Shown here in pieces: positions 63,728 to 64,000 of a DNA stretch of 64,000 bases. This stretch comes from Burkholderia sp. Ax-1719 (GTDB lineage: Bacteria; Pseudomonadota; Gammaproteobacteria; Burkholderiales; Burkholderiaceae). The stretch is from assembly GCF_011753055.1 (NCBI RefSeq), contig NZ_VWWJ01000002.1, positions 310,001 to 374,000 on the forward strand, in the 5' to 3' direction. A program made the position numbers and the translations under genes. The notes below the pieces were generated by a model. The model ran no database searches. It worked only from the letters and a program-made list of their open reading frames with translations, and was not told the DNA's origin. Position 1 is the first letter of the stretch. Every line of letters starts with the position of its first letter.

Positions 63728-64000
63728 ACTTTGCTTATGCGCCGAATCCGGTTCGATGGATTGATCCACTTGGACTTTACAAGGGAGAAGGCTCACGCGA
63801 ACTCGGAAAGTTCCACGCTTTCCATGAGCACACGCTGAATCCTGAACAGTATACGCTTTCGGATTCGGAACATTTCCGTCTCGCAAATGAATCTGTTTAT
63901 CAGCGGGCCCAGATGGACACGGAATTCCGTCAGACTCTGCAAACCAAGTATCCAGGTGTGTTAGAACACGTGAGTCCAACGCAGACAGGAAGATTCCGAG
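63728..64000 (+). pseudogene. Rhs fragment 5: toxin tip running off the window
   Basis: Begins at FAYAPNPVRWIDPLGL, the parent's LYAYAPNP...DPxGL motif, with no shell upstream, and continues in one open frame to the window end: KGEGSRELGKFHAFHEHT, QYTLSDSEHFRLANESVYQRA, LQTKYPGVLEHVSPTQTG. The tip differs from all others here. HFRLANESVYxR followed by YPGxxEHV resembles the front part of WHH-type HNH toxins, whose active site would lie past the edge. Treated as a displaced tip; status cannot be settled in this window. Confidence 0.7.

Noticed and set aside
1..64000. CRISPR arrays, tRNA or rRNA genes, integrase attachment sites
   Set aside because: No regular direct repeats with spacers, no cloverleaf-like segments and no integrase gene were found on reading either strand; small non-coding RNAs cannot be excluded by eye.

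Overview
The window looks like a GC-rich betaproteobacterial chromosome segment of the Burkholderia / Paraburkholderia / Caballeronia group. This is inferred from codon use, two OmpC-type porins that begin with the burkholderial SSVTL strand, dense LysR/IclR-controlled catabolic operons, a zwf-ppgK pair, and a T6SS VgrG-EagR-Rhs island. Catabolic and transport genes dominate the first 48 kb, which suggests an accessory replicon or a metabolic island. I see no tRNA, rRNA, CRISPR array or intact insertion sequence.

1-11 kb: an IclR regulator (left end cut), an APH-like kinase, an acyl-CoA dehydrogenase and an AMP-forming ligase face a convergent five-gene branched-chain-type ABC importer, followed by a divergent SDR. 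The three promoters share a palindrome, TTCTGCAnTGCAG(AA), so this is probably one IclR regulon for uptake and CoA-dependent breakdown of an organic acid; kinase plus ACAD points to a 4-hydroxy (or 4-oxo) acid. 11-24.5 kb: porin, LysR/DHA2 exporter pair, a DmlR-like LysR with a tartrate/D-malate dehydrogenase and an ACS-type MFS carrier, an operon of Rieske oxygenase + rubredoxin + rubredoxin reductase, a LysR, a compact M24 peptidase-fold protein and a MEDS-domain histidine kinase.

24.7-39.5 kb: a gamma-glutamylation amine pathway (PuuB, PuuA, Lrp regulator, APC permease, PuuD, PuuC-like ALDH, porin). It contains an uncommon insert: a polysaccharide-deacetylase-fold hydrolase, C45 amidohydrolase, VOC protein, SDR, and a Rieske oxygenase with its PDR-type reductase. 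Repeated TGCGCA motifs, many about 31 bp apart, surround the Lrp gene. 39.5-48.5 kb: polyphosphate glucokinase and zwf, a YWTD propeller protein, GST, then a second DmlR-like LysR with a LeuCD-type hydro-lyase and a second ACS carrier. The two DmlR modules could together convert maleate or citraconate type acids.

48.6-64 kb: an LRR-protein kinase, then VgrG, EagR chaperone and a 1428-residue PAAR-Rhs toxin with a colicin-type HNH DNase tip and Im-type immunity gene. Downstream lies an array of broken Rhs shaft pieces, most carrying a different toxin tip and its own AT-rich immunity gene (SUKH, SUKH, Imm11-like, unknown), with a duplicated spacer of about 300 bp. The last tip runs off the window. 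This array of displaced toxin/immunity cassettes is the most interesting accessory structure here.
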